Source: JACKNG01 sp050184115
Lineage (GTDB): Bacteria; Pseudomonadota; Gammaproteobacteria; Ga0077536
Length of the DNA stretch: 64,000 nt
Reading direction: 5' to 3'
Assembly: GCA_050184115.1 (NCBI GenBank)
Contig: JBFXAQ010000010.1
Span: forward strand, 124,001-188,000
Shown here: one piece after another, positions 36,736-47,126 of the stretch
Position numbering within the stretch: the stretch's first letter is position 1
Layout of the letters: each line of letters begins with the position of its first letter
Position numbers and translations under genes: made by a program
Notes under the pieces: generated by a model
Seen by the model: the letters and a program-made list of their open reading frames with translations, nothing else
Told to the model about the DNA's origin: nothing
Databases searched by the model: none

Positions 36736-38346
36736 TCAGCTGAAGTCACCGGCGCGCAGGATGGTGTCGCGGCGGTAGTTGGTGTCGTCGGTCAGGGGGT
36801 GATCGAGGGTGTAATGCAGGCCACGGCTCTCGCGCCGTTTCATCGCCGAACGGATGATCAGTTCGGCTACCTGGACGAGGTTGCGCAACTCGATGAGGTC
36901 GCCGGAGACGCGGAAGTTGCCATAGAACTCGCTGATCTCCGCGCGCAGCAGTTCGACCCGGCGGCGTGCGCGCTCGAGACGCTTGCTCGTACGCACGATA
37001 CCGACGTAGTCCCACATCAACCGGCGCAATTCGTCCCAGTTGTGCGAGACCACGACTTCCTCATCGGCGTCGGTGACCTGCGACTCGTCCCAGGCCGGGA
37101 TGATCGGGGCCGCCGGATCGCTGTCGAGCATGTCGCGCACCGAACGCGCGCAGGCATCGGCCATCACCAGGCATTCGAGCAACGAGTTGCTGGCCATTCG
37201 GTTGGCACCGTGCAAACCGGTACAGGCGGCCTCGCCGATGGCAAACAGGCCGGGCAGGGTGGTGCGACCCTGCAGGTCGGTGACGATGCCGCCGCACAGG
37301 TAGTGCGCCGCCGGCACGACAGGGATGGGGTCGCGGGTGATGTCAATACCGTAGGCGAGGCACTGGGCATACGCGTTGGGGAAATGCTCGATGATGAAAT
37401 CGCGCGGCTTGTGCGTGATGTCGAGGTAGACGCAATCGAGGCCGAGACGCTTCATCTCGTGGTCGATGGCGCGCGCGACGATGTCGCGCGGCGCGAGTTC
37501 GGCGCGGCTGTCGTAACGCGGCATGAAGCGCTCGCCCGAACCCACCACGAGGGTACCGCCCTCGCCGCGCAGGGCTTCGGTCAGCAGTAGGGTCTTCGCC
37601 TGTGGATGGTAGAGGCAGGTCGGATGGAACTGCACGAATTCCATGTTCGCAATCGCGCAACCGGCGCGCCAGGCCATGGCGATGCCATCGCCGGTCGCCA
37701 CGTCCGGATTGCTGGTATACAGGTAGGCCTTGCCCGCCCCGCCGGTGGCGAGCACCACGGTGCGGGCGGCCAACGTGCGCACCACGCGCGCGGCGATGTC
37801 GAAGACGTAGGCGCCGACACAGCGGTCCGGCGCGATGCCGAGCTTGGCGGTCGTCACGAGATCGATCGCCATGTGGGACTCGAGCAGGGCGATGTTGGGG
37901 TGCTCGCGCACGCGCTCGACGAGGGTTTCCTCGATCGCACGTCCGGTGGCGTCGGCCGCATGGACGACACGCCGGTGGCTGTGTCCGCCCTCGCGGGTGA
38001 GATGGAACTCGACCACCCCCGAACGGGATGTGCGCGTGCTGAAGGGTACGCCCTGGTCGATCAGCCACTCGATGCGTTCGCGCCCATGGCGGACGATGAA
38101 TTCGACCGCGTCGCGGTGGCACAGGCCAGCGCCGGCGGTCAGTGTGTCTTCGATATGCGATTCGATGGAATCGGCATGATCCATCACCGCCGATACGCCG
38201 CCCTGGGCATAGTAGGTGGCCGTCTCGCTCAACGGCCCCTTGCTGAGCACCGCCACGCGCAGGGACTCGGCCAGCGCGAGGGCCAGGCTCAGGCCCGCGG
38301 CACCGCTGCCGACGATGAGCACGTCGTATGTCTGGTCTTCGTTCAC
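36736..38346 (-). CDS. nadB: L-aspartate oxidase
   Basis: FAD enzyme of 536 aa that oxidises L-aspartate to iminoaspartate in NAD synthesis. The FAD motif is DVLIVGSGAAGLSLALAL near the start; YYAQGGVSAV, HSHRRVVHAADATGR, EFVQFHPTCLYHP and GLFAIGEAACTGLHGANRMA are family hallmarks. The start is a GTG at 38346 (VNEDQTYDV), which matches the normal length; further upstream frame is not supported. It is divergent from rpoE, an arrangement conserved in gammaproteobacteria. nadA and nadC are not in the window. Confidence 0.95.
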   Translation of the reverse strand: MNEDQTYDVLIVGSGAAGLSLALALAESLRVAVLSKGPLSETATYYAQGGVSAVMDHADSIESHIEDTLTAGAGLCHRDAVEFIVRHGRERIEWLIDQGVPFSTRTSRSGVVEFHLTREGGHSHRRVVHAADATGRAIEETLVERVREHPNIALLESHMAIDLVTTAKLGIAPDRCVGAYVFDIAARVVRTLAARTVVLATGGAGKAYLYTSNPDVATGDGIAMAWRAGCAIANMEFVQFHPTCLYHPQAKTLLLTEALRGEGGTLVVGSGERFMPRYDSRAELAPRDIVARAIDHEMKRLGLDCVYLDITHKPRDFIIEHFPNAYAQCLAYGIDITRDPIPVVPAAHYLCGGIVTDLQGRTTLPGLFAIGEAACTGLHGANRMASNSLLECLVMADACARSVRDMLDSDPAAPIIPAWDESQVTDADEEVVVSHNWDELRRLMWDYVGIVRTSKRLERARRRVELLRAEISEFYGNFRVSGDLIELRNLVQVAELIIRSAMKRRESRGLHYTLDHPLTDDTNYRRDTILRAGDFS

Positions 38347-38486
38347 GGATGGCTTCCGAATCGCGCCGGCCGGCGCCGGCGTCGTGGAGCCGCCGCGCGG
38401 ACTGCATGGTGTGGGCAGGGGCTCCGGGACGGGCATCGGACCCAACTGCGGTTATACTCCGCACGCTGTTCCACGCCCGGCAACCC

Positions 38487-38514
38487 CGAACTATTCACGC
38501 ACCCGATGGTCTAC
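38487..38514 (+). promoter_or_regulatory. Sigma-E-type promoter before rpoE
   Basis: CGAACTA (38487-38493), a 15-bp spacer, GTCTAC (38509-38514), close to the sigma-E consensus GGAACTT-N15-GTCTAA. It suggests autoregulation. A separate sigma-70-like TATACT lies at 38453-38458. Confidence 0.6.
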
Positions 38515-38566
38515 TTGGTCACCGCCCGCCGCGGCCTCGCGGTCATGATACAAGGATAGAGCCTGA

Positions 38567-39145
38567 GTGGGCGACAGCATTACCGACAACGAGCTGGTGA
38601 CCCGTGTTCAGCAAGGTGACAAGAACGCCTTCGACCTGCTGGTCCTCAAGTACCAGCACCGCATCGTGAAACTGGTGTCGCGCTATGTCCGTGAGCCTTC
38701 CGACGCGCTCGACGTCACCCAGGAGACCTTCCTCAAGGCCTACCGTGCGCTGCCCAATTTCCGCGGCGATAGCGCGTTCTACACGTGGATCTACCGCATC
38801 GCGATCAACACGGCCAAGAACTACCTGGTGGCGTTGTCGCGACGCCCCCTCGAGGTCGATCTCGAGAACGACGACGGCGAACCCATCGATCTCGAAGGAT
38901 TACACGGATCGCTTGACACCCCCGAGCATCTGCTGCTGACAGAAGAGATCCGAGAAACCATCCTCGACGCCATGCGTAAGCTGCCTGACGACCTGCGCGA
39001 GGCGATCATGCTGCGCGAGGTCGACGGCCTCAGCTACGAGGAGATCGCGACCGTGATGGACTGCCCCATTGGCACGGTGCGCTCACGCATATTCCGGGCG
39101 CGGGAGGCCATCGACAGCCGCCTCAAGCCCCTGCTGGAACACTGA
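38567..39145 (+). CDS. rpoE: RNA polymerase sigma factor RpoE (AlgU)
   Basis: ECF sigma factor of 192 aa for the envelope stress response. Region 2 shows VTQETFLKAYRALPNFRG and WIYRIAINTAKNYL; region 4 shows LREAIMLREVDGLSYEEIA and CPIGTVRSRIFRAR. Length and sequence match RpoE/AlgU. The start is a GTG at 38567, with AAGGATAG upstream. It is followed by the anti-sigma genes rseA and rseB and then mucD. A sigma-E-like promoter upstream predicts autoregulation. Confidence 0.96.
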   Translation: MGDSITDNELVTRVQQGDKNAFDLLVLKYQHRIVKLVSRYVREPSDALDVTQETFLKAYRALPNFRGDSAFYTWIYRIAINTAKNYLVALSRRPLEVDLENDDGEPIDLEGLHGSLDTPEHLLLTEEIRETILDAMRKLPDDLREAIMLREVDGLSYEEIATVMDCPIGTVRSRIFRAREAIDSRLKPLLEH

Positions 39146-39164
39146 CGAATCGGAAGATGTCCGC

Positions 39165-39698
39165 ATGAACGACGAAGACATTTCGGCCCTGGCCGACGAC
39201 GAGATCGAGGCGGCGCGCCTCGCCGATCTGCTCCAACGCATCGGCGAGGAGGGTAATGCGCGCCGCACGTGGGCCCGCTATCACCTCATCGGCGAGGTGT
39301 TGCGCGGGGAGGACGGCGGCGCCGAGCGCCCGCGGGAGACCGTGCCGAGGACGGTGGTCGCGCCCATGGGCCGTGCCGGCCGTCTGCGCGTGCCGCTGGC
39401 CGGTCTCGCCATCGCGGCCTCGGTCGCCGCACTCACGGTCGTACTCGTTGCCGGTAATCGTGATATCGCGCGCGGCACGTCGACCGGGGTAGACGTCGCG
39501 GAGGATGTCCGGCTGCCGCCATTGGCGACAACGCCGGTCGAGTCGGTCATGGGCGAGGACGCCAGTGGCCTCGTGCCGGCCAGCGCGCACGACCAGCGCC
39601 TGAACGGCTACCTGGTCAACTTCAACGAACAGCGCGCGCGCCTGGGCATGCCCGGCGTACACCCCTACGTGCGTATCGTCGGCTTCGAGCAGCGTTGA
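39165..39698 (+). CDS. rseA: Anti-sigma-E factor RseA (MucA)
   Basis: Inner-membrane anti-sigma factor of 177 aa. The N-terminal sigma-binding domain starts MNDEDISALADDEIEAAR and has TWARYHLIGEVLRGE. One membrane helix is visible near residues 75-95 (PLAGLAIAASVAALTVVLVAG). The periplasmic tail ends with RLNGYLVNFNEQRARLG, typical of RseA/MucA and the part bound by RseB. Regulated proteolysis releases RpoE. It lies 19 nt after rpoE and overlaps rseB by TTGA. Confidence 0.92.
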   Translation: MNDEDISALADDEIEAARLADLLQRIGEEGNARRTWARYHLIGEVLRGEDGGAERPRETVPRTVVAPMGRAGRLRVPLAGLAIAASVAALTVVLVAGNRDIARGTSTGVDVAEDVRLPPLATTPVESVMGEDASGLVPASAHDQRLNGYLVNFNEQRARLGMPGVHPYVRIVGFEQR

Positions 39699-40687
39699 GC
39701 GGCCGCGGCAGGACGTCCGGACAACGCCTGCGCCTCGTCGGCGCCGGCCTGCTGCTGCTCGTCGGCTGGGCCTGCCACGCCGACGACCAGGCCCGGAACC
39801 TGCTGCGCGAGATGCACGACGCCACCCGCCACAGCAACTACGACGGCATTTTTGTCTACCAGCGCGGGGTTCAGCTCGATACCATGCGTCTGGTCCACAT
39901 GTATGACGGCGATGCCGAGCGCGAGCGCCTGATCTCTTTGTCCGGGCCAGCCCGCGAAGTCATCCGCGACGGCACCCGCGTGACCTGCCTGTTCGCCGAC
40001 GATCACGCCGCGATGGTCGAACGGGCGCCGCCACGCGACATCATCGGTATTGGATTTTCCGCCCCGGTCGACGCGCTGGTGGATAACTACCGCTTCAGCG
40101 TCGAAGGACGCGATCGCATCGCCGGTCGCGACGCCATGATCGTGGGAGTGACCCCCCGCCGCGACGACCGCTATGCCTACCAGTTGTGGATCGACGCCGC
40201 GTCCAAGCTGCTGCTCAAGTCGATCATCCTCGGCCGCGGAGGGCGCGTGCTGGAGCAGGTCCAGTTCACCCGCATCGACCTCGTCGACCAGCCGGACCCG
40301 GCCCGCCTGCAGCCCGAGATCGGCGGCAGTGGCTTCACCTGGCATCTCGATGACGACGACAGCGACGTATCGGCGACGGGGGCGGAGGTCGCCCAGTGGC
40401 AGGTCAACTGGGTCCCTGAAGGCTTCGAGCTCAAGGAGAACGACGTGCAGAACATGGCGACCAGCAAGATGCCGGTCGACCATCTCGTGTATTCTGACGG
40501 CTTGGCGATGGTTTCGGTCTTCATCGAAGCCTTGATGGAGGGTGAACCCCCGCTGCAGGGTTACTCGGCGCGCGGCGCGGTCAATGCCTTCAGCCGTATT
40601 GCCGATAATCACCAGATTACGGTGGTCGGGGAAGTCCCGCTGCCGACCGTGAGACAAATCGCGGCGTCGGTCAGCAGGGAACCCTAA
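39695..40687 (+). CDS. rseB: Sigma-E regulatory protein RseB (MucB)
   Basis: Periplasmic regulator of 330 aa that protects RseA from DegS-type cleavage and senses lipids or LPS. An N-terminal signal peptide is visible (LRLVGAGLLLLVGWACHA). The lipoprotein-receptor-like fold begins with ARNLLREMHDATRHSNYDG, and FVYQRGVQLDTMRLVHMYDG is a family signature. The C-terminal domain has VNWVPEGFELKEND. The start is a TTG at 39695 overlapping the rseA stop (TTGA); no better start is present. Confidence 0.92.
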   Translation: MSGRGRTSGQRLRLVGAGLLLLVGWACHADDQARNLLREMHDATRHSNYDGIFVYQRGVQLDTMRLVHMYDGDAERERLISLSGPAREVIRDGTRVTCLFADDHAAMVERAPPRDIIGIGFSAPVDALVDNYRFSVEGRDRIAGRDAMIVGVTPRRDDRYAYQLWIDAASKLLLKSIILGRGGRVLEQVQFTRIDLVDQPDPARLQPEIGGSGFTWHLDDDDSDVSATGAEVAQWQVNWVPEGFELKENDVQNMATSKMPVDHLVYSDGLAMVSVFIEALMEGEPPLQGYSARGAVNAFSRIADNHQITVVGEVPLPTVRQIAASVSREP

Positions 40688-40716
40688 GCACCTGACTGCA
40701 AAGATTTTTGGATGAC

Positions 40717-42171
40717 ATGAAGCAAAAAGCACTGCTGCTCGCCGCGGCATTCGCCGTGGCTCTGACCAGCGCCCTGCCGGCGCCGGCGGCCATCACCGGC
40801 CTGCCTGATTTCACCCAGCTCGCGCGCGACAACAGCCCCGCAGTGGTCAACATCAGCTCGACCATCAAGGAGGCCAAGGCAGAGGACAACCTGCCGCACG
40901 GCTTCTCCATGCCGGATATTCCGGAGGACGGCCCGCTGTCCGAGTTCTTCCGCCGCTTTTTCGGCGAGGAGGGACCCGGCATGCCGCCCGGCGGCATCGA
41001 CCCGCGCACCTCGCTGGGCTCGGGCTTCATCATCTCCACCGACGGTTACGTCATCACCAATTACCACGTCGTACGCGAGGCCGACGAGGTGGTCGTGCGC
41101 ATGTCCGACCGCAGCGAGTACAAGGCCGAGGTCATCGGTTCCGACCCGCGCAGCGACATCGCCGTGCTCAAGATCAACACGGATGCCACACTGCCGACCG
41201 TCAAACTCGGCAGCTCGGAAACACTCGAAGTCGGCGAATGGGTCCTGGCCATCGGCTCGCCATTCGGCTTCGATTACTCGGTCACCGCCGGTATCGTCAG
41301 CGCCAAGGGTCGCAGCCTGCCGAATGAGAACTACGTGCCTTTCATTCAGACCGATGTCGCCATCAATCCTGGGAATTCCGGCGGGCCGCTGTTCAACCTC
41401 GACGGCGAAGTGGTCGGAGTCAACTCCCAGATCTACAGCCGTACCGGCGGCTTCATGGGCGTCTCGTTCGCCATCCCGATCCACGTCGTGATGAACGTCT
41501 ACGAGCAACTGCGCGACAAGGGCAGCGTCACTCGTGGCTGGCTGGGCGTGCTCATTCAGGACGTCACCGCGGAGCTCGCCGAATCATTCAACATGGACAA
41601 GCCGCGCGGTGCGCTCGTCTCCAAGGTGCTTGCCGACAGCCCGGCCAAGCAGGGCGGTCTCGAGACGGGGGACGTCATCGTCACCTTCAATGGCCGCGCG
41701 GTCGATCAATCGTCCGATCTGCCGCCGATCGTCGGTGCCACCCAGGTCGGCGACAAGATCCCCGTGGAGGTCATTCGCGGCGGCAAGCGCCAGACGGTGA
41801 CCATCGAGATCGGCGCGCTTCCCGATGACGACGAAGAGATCGCGCTCGGCGACAACCCCGAAGCCAAATCGAACGTCGACGCGCGGCTCGGCGTTGCCGT
41901 GCGCAATCTCGATGCAGAGCAGCGCGAGGCGCTGCAGGTAGATGCCGGCGGTGTCCTGATCGAGGACATCGAGCGTGGTCCCGCCTACGATGCAGGGCTA
42001 CGCGCCGGGGACGTCGTCCTCCAGCTCAACAACCAGAAGATCACCGACGCCAAGCAGTTCCTCGAGGTCGTCGCCAAGCTGCCGGCCGACAAGACGGTCC
42101 CGGTGCTGGTGCAACGTCAGGGCAACCCGCTTTTCCTGGCCATGAAGGTCGTGCCGCGCGATGACGGCTGA
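40717..42171 (+). CDS. mucD: Periplasmic serine protease DegP/MucD family
   Basis: HtrA-type protease and chaperone of 484 aa with a signal peptide (MKQKALLLAAAFAVALTSAL). The catalytic triad is His117 (NYHVV), Asp147 (RSDIAVL) and Ser221 (NPGNSGGPL). Two PDZ domains follow, the first starting near GWLGVLIQDV and the second near RLGVAVRNLD. Placement after rseB is the MucD arrangement of Pseudomonas relatives. A TTG three codons earlier is less likely than the ATG at 40717. It removes misfolded envelope proteins and feeds back on the sigma-E pathway. Confidence 0.93.
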   Translation: MKQKALLLAAAFAVALTSALPAPAAITGLPDFTQLARDNSPAVVNISSTIKEAKAEDNLPHGFSMPDIPEDGPLSEFFRRFFGEEGPGMPPGGIDPRTSLGSGFIISTDGYVITNYHVVREADEVVVRMSDRSEYKAEVIGSDPRSDIAVLKINTDATLPTVKLGSSETLEVGEWVLAIGSPFGFDYSVTAGIVSAKGRSLPNENYVPFIQTDVAINPGNSGGPLFNLDGEVVGVNSQIYSRTGGFMGVSFAIPIHVVMNVYEQLRDKGSVTRGWLGVLIQDVTAELAESFNMDKPRGALVSKVLADSPAKQGGLETGDVIVTFNGRAVDQSSDLPPIVGATQVGDKIPVEVIRGGKRQTVTIEIGALPDDDEEIALGDNPEAKSNVDARLGVAVRNLDAEQREALQVDAGGVLIEDIERGPAYDAGLRAGDVVLQLNNQKITDAKQFLEVVAKLPADKTVPVLVQRQGNPLFLAMKVVPRDDG

Positions 42172-42427
42172 GAGCGGTGGCGCGCCCGCCAAACTCGAGC
42201 TGACCCTATACAGCCGCCTCGAATGCCCGTTGTGCGACGAATTCCAGGTGGCATTGGCGGCGTGGAGTGCCGCCAATCGACCGATAGCAGTCGTGGTCGT
42301 CGACATCGACCGCGATGCCGCCCTGGTCGAAAGCTACCAGTGGCGAATCCCGGTGCTCGCGACAGGCGGACGCGAGCTCTGCGCCGGCCACTTCGACCCT
42401 GCCTGCATGCCCACGGACCATTCCTGA
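42161..42427 (+). CDS. Small glutaredoxin-family protein
   Basis: Protein of 88 aa with a thioredoxin fold of the glutaredoxin-like (DUF836) kind. The CPLC redox motif sits in YSRLECPLCDEF, near residue 22. VVVVDIDRDAALVESY and RIPVLATGGRELCAGHFD contain the cis-Pro region. Its ATG overlaps the end of mucD by 11 nt. It is present in the same place in related genomes, between the sigma-E operon and lepA, and its partner is unknown. Confidence 0.8.
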   Translation: MTAESGGAPAKLELTLYSRLECPLCDEFQVALAAWSAANRPIAVVVVDIDRDAALVESYQWRIPVLATGGRELCAGHFDPACMPTDHS

Positions 42428-42467
42428 ATCGGCGAATCGGATGATGCGCCCGCACACGGGGGTGCGC

Positions 42468-42473
42468 TAGAAT
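42468..42473 (+). promoter_or_regulatory. -10 box for lepA
   Basis: TAGAAT, 45 bp before the lepA ATG; no clear -35. Upstream genes run in the same direction, so this may be an internal promoter. Confidence 0.35.
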
Positions 42474-42517
42474 CGCGCTCTTTTCCTCGCCCCCTGGGAC
42501 CGCACCTCCCGCCATTC

Positions 42518-44322
<1,805 letters not shown>

Positions 44323-44326
<4 letters not shown>

Positions 44327-45105
44327 TCTGGGATTTTGCCGCCATACTGACCCTGCTGGTACTGGTCAGTGGCGCGGTCTGGGCAGGGGATGCGCTGCTT
44401 TTCGCGCCGCGGCGACGCGCCGCCGCCGCGGCCGTCAGTGGGGAACCGGCGCTGCCGCTGCTGGTCGACTACGCGAAGTCGTTCTTTCCCATCTTTCTCG
44501 TCGTCCTGCTGCTGCGCTCGTTCCTGGTCGAGCCGTTCCGTATCCCCTCGGGTTCCATGATCCCGACCCTGGTCGTTGGTGATTTCATCCTCGTCAACAA
44601 GTACACCTATGGCATCCGTCTGCCGGTGCTCAACCGCAAGGTCATCGAACTCGGTGCGCCGGAACGTGGCGATGTCGTCGTGTTCCGCTACCCGCTAGAC
44701 CCGGCGACACCGTTCATCAAACGCATCGTCGGACTGCCGGGTGACCACGTCGTGTACCGCGACAAACACCTCTACATCAACGGTGAAGAGGTCGAGCGAG
44801 TACCGGAAGGGACGTACGTTGGTGTACGATCTTCCGTCCAGCACACGGGAGCGCAGGTCTACCGCGAGCAGCTCGGTGACGTGCAGCACGATATTCTCAT
44901 CACCCCGGGGGCGCGTACACTCGACGGCGAGTTCGACGTCCCGCCTGGGCACTACTTCGTCCTCGGTGACAATCGCGACAACAGCCGCGATTCACGTTAC
45001 TGGGGCTATGTGCCGGATGAAAACCTGGTCGGAAGGGCCTTTTTCATCTGGTTCCACTGGGATGGCGGACCGGACTTCGGTCGCGTCGGCAATACGATTG
45101 AATAG
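44323..45105 (+). CDS. lepB: Signal peptidase I
   Basis: Inner-membrane protease of 260 aa that removes Sec signal peptides. Two membrane segments are visible at the N-terminus (AAILTLLVLVSGAVWAG and FFPIFLVVLLLRSFLV). The nucleophile Ser is in RIPSGSMIPTL, and the general-base Lys in FIKRIVGLPGD. GDNRDNSRDSRYWG is the C-terminal box. The GTG start at 44323 overlaps the lepA stop (GTGA). Size is normal for a short gammaproteobacterial LepB. Confidence 0.95.
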
Positions 45106-45119
45106 CGGGGGAAGCGGCG

Positions 45120-45518
45120 ATGAACCGTAAACGTCAAAGCGGAATCACGCTCACTGGCCTGATCATGTCGTGCATCGTGCTCGGCGGAGCCGCGCTCACT
45201 GGCATGAAGCTGTGGCCGATCTACAACGAAAAATTCAAGGTCGACGTCGGCATGGACAAGCTTGCGGCGCTCCCGGAGGGCGCGCGGATGAACAAGCTCG
45301 CCCTGGCCAACGCACTACAGAAGCAGTTCGACGTACAGGACGTCGACTCGTTGAAAGAGAGCGATGTGCGCAAGATCCTCAAGGTCGGTCCGATCAAGGG
45401 CCAGCCCGGCAAGTACGCCTCGTTCACCTACGAGATTCGGCGACCGTTCTTCGCCAACCTCGACGTCGTGATGAATTACGACAAGACCGTCCGGCTGGCC
45501 GGCGACAAGACCGACTGA
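45120..45518 (+). CDS. DUF4845 membrane protein
   Basis: Protein of 132 aa of uncharacterised family DUF4845. It has one N-terminal membrane segment of prepilin-like look (GITLTGLIMSCIVLGGAALT), followed by a small soluble domain with MKLWPIYNEKFKV and IKGQPGKYASFTYEIRRPFF. It lies between lepB and rnc, a place where this family is regularly found in gammaproteobacteria. That points to a link with secretion or envelope assembly, but function is not known. The ATG has a GGGGAAG site. Confidence 0.85.
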   Translation: MNRKRQSGITLTGLIMSCIVLGGAALTGMKLWPIYNEKFKVDVGMDKLAALPEGARMNKLALANALQKQFDVQDVDSLKESDVRKILKVGPIKGQPGKYASFTYEIRRPFFANLDVVMNYDKTVRLAGDKTD

Positions 45519-45537
45519 CAATTCGTGCGAAGCCCCG

Positions 45538-46206
45538 GTGCAGGCGCTACAGCGTAGCCTGGACTACACCTTCGATGACGGTGAGCTATGCAGACGCGCC
45601 CTCACGCATCGCAGCGCGGGCGCACGTCATAACGAACGCCTGGAGTTTCTCGGTGACGCGCTGCTCGGCATGATCGTGGCCGAGTACTTGTTCGAAACCT
45701 TTCCCACCGCCGACGAGGGGCAGCTGACCCGCACGCGCGCTGCATTGGTCAACCGCGAATGCCTGGCCGAACTCGCGCGCGGCCTGGCCCTCGGCGAGGT
45801 TCTCGTACTCGGCGAAGGAGAGCAGAAGAGCGGCGGCTGGCGACGGGATTCGATCCTCGCCAACACACTGGAAGCTCTGATCGGGGCAATCTACCTCGAT
45901 GGCGGTTTCGACTCCTGCCGGCGGGTGGTGCGCGGCATCTACGCCGACCGCCTCGATCAGGTCGATCCGGGGGCCGCGGCAAAGGATCCCAAGACCGCGC
46001 TGCAGGAGTTCCTGCAAGCGCGACGACACGATCTGCCGCGCTATGAAACCACGCGGGTCAGCGGGCCGCCGCACGAGCAGATCTTCACCGTGAGTTGCCA
46101 CGTCGACAGCCTCGAGGCGCCAGTCACCGCGGAGGGCAACAGCCGGCGCAAAGCGGAACAGGCCGCGGCGCGGGCGGCGCTACGACAACTGCGGAGCGCA
46201 ACGTGA
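45538..46206 (+). CDS. rnc: Ribonuclease III
   Basis: Double-strand-specific RNase of 222 aa. The signature is NERLEFLGDALLG with metal-binding acids, plus ALTHRSAG; the second acid cluster is NTLEALIGAIYLDGG. The C-terminal dsRNA-binding domain has KTALQEFLQARR and NSRRKAEQAAARAAL. The start is a GTG at 45538 at the expected place. The stop overlaps the GTG of era (GTGA), so they are coupled as in other bacteria. Confidence 0.95.
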   Translation: MQALQRSLDYTFDDGELCRRALTHRSAGARHNERLEFLGDALLGMIVAEYLFETFPTADEGQLTRTRAALVNRECLAELARGLALGEVLVLGEGEQKSGGWRRDSILANTLEALIGAIYLDGGFDSCRRVVRGIYADRLDQVDPGAAAKDPKTALQEFLQARRHDLPRYETTRVSGPPHEQIFTVSCHVDSLEAPVTAEGNSRRKAEQAAARAALRQLRSAT

Positions 46207-47093
46207 GCGAACATTGCGGGCTCGTCGCGATCGTCGGACGCGCCAATGTCGGCAAGTCGACCCTGCTCAATACCGTTCTCGGGCAGAAGCTCAGCATCAC
46301 CTCGCGCAAGCCGCAAACCACGCGTTACCAGTTGCTCGGCGTCCACACGGTCGGCACGACCCAGTTCGTATTCGTCGACACGCCGGGCTGGCAGCGCAGT
46401 CCGCGCAATCGACTCAACCGACTCATGAACCGTCAGGTCAACCAGGCCATACGTGACGTCGACTGTATCGTCATGCTATGTGATGCGCGCGGCTGGACCG
46501 CCGACGACGAACTGGTCAGTCGCATGGTCGCCCAGACCGGTTTGCCGGCCCTGCTCGTGCTGAACAAGCACGACATGCTGAAGCGCAAGGAACAGCTGCT
46601 GCCGGAAATCGAACGACTGGCCGCGAGCGAAAGTCACTTCGCCGAATTCCTGCCGCTATGCGCACGTACCGGCAGTGGTATCGACCACCTGCTCGACGCG
46701 CTCGCCCGACGCATGCCCGAGCGGCCGCACATGTTCCCGCCGGACCAGATCACCGATCGCAGCGAGCGCTTCCTGGCCGGTGAGATCGTCCGCGAGAAAA
46801 CCATGCGCTACCTCGGCGACGAATTGCCCTATCGGACGAGCGTCGTCATCGACGACTTCACGGATGAGGAACGACTCACGCGTATCATCGCCACGGTCTG
46901 GGTCGAACGTGACAGCCAGAAGCCAATCGTGATCGGCAAAGCGGGTGAACTGATGAAGAAGATCGCCAGTGATGCGCGGCGTGATCTCGAACAACTGCTT
47001 GGCCGCAAGGTTTTTCTCACGGTGTGGGTCAAGACCAAACGCGGCTGGACCGACAACGCCGAGGCATTACAGGCCATCGGCCTCGGCGACTAG
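46203..47093 (+). CDS. era: GTPase Era
   Basis: 16S rRNA-binding GTPase of 296 aa used in small-subunit assembly. G1 is GRANVGKS at 12-19; DTPGW is G3; NKHDML is G4. The KH domain at the C-terminus has LGDELPYRTSVVIDDF and RRDLEQLLGRKVFLTVWVK. The GTG start at 46203 overlaps the rnc stop, giving 296 aa, the usual length. A longer frame from 46095 lies inside rnc and is rejected. Confidence 0.96.
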   Translation: MSEHCGLVAIVGRANVGKSTLLNTVLGQKLSITSRKPQTTRYQLLGVHTVGTTQFVFVDTPGWQRSPRNRLNRLMNRQVNQAIRDVDCIVMLCDARGWTADDELVSRMVAQTGLPALLVLNKHDMLKRKEQLLPEIERLAASESHFAEFLPLCARTGSGIDHLLDALARRMPERPHMFPPDQITDRSERFLAGEIVREKTMRYLGDELPYRTSVVIDDFTDEERLTRIIATVWVERDSQKPIVIGKAGELMKKIASDARRDLEQLLGRKVFLTVWVKTKRGWTDNAEALQAIGLGD

Positions 47094-47126
47094 CGCGGCT
47101 CGCGGGCGCGTCTGGACGCGCTGGCC

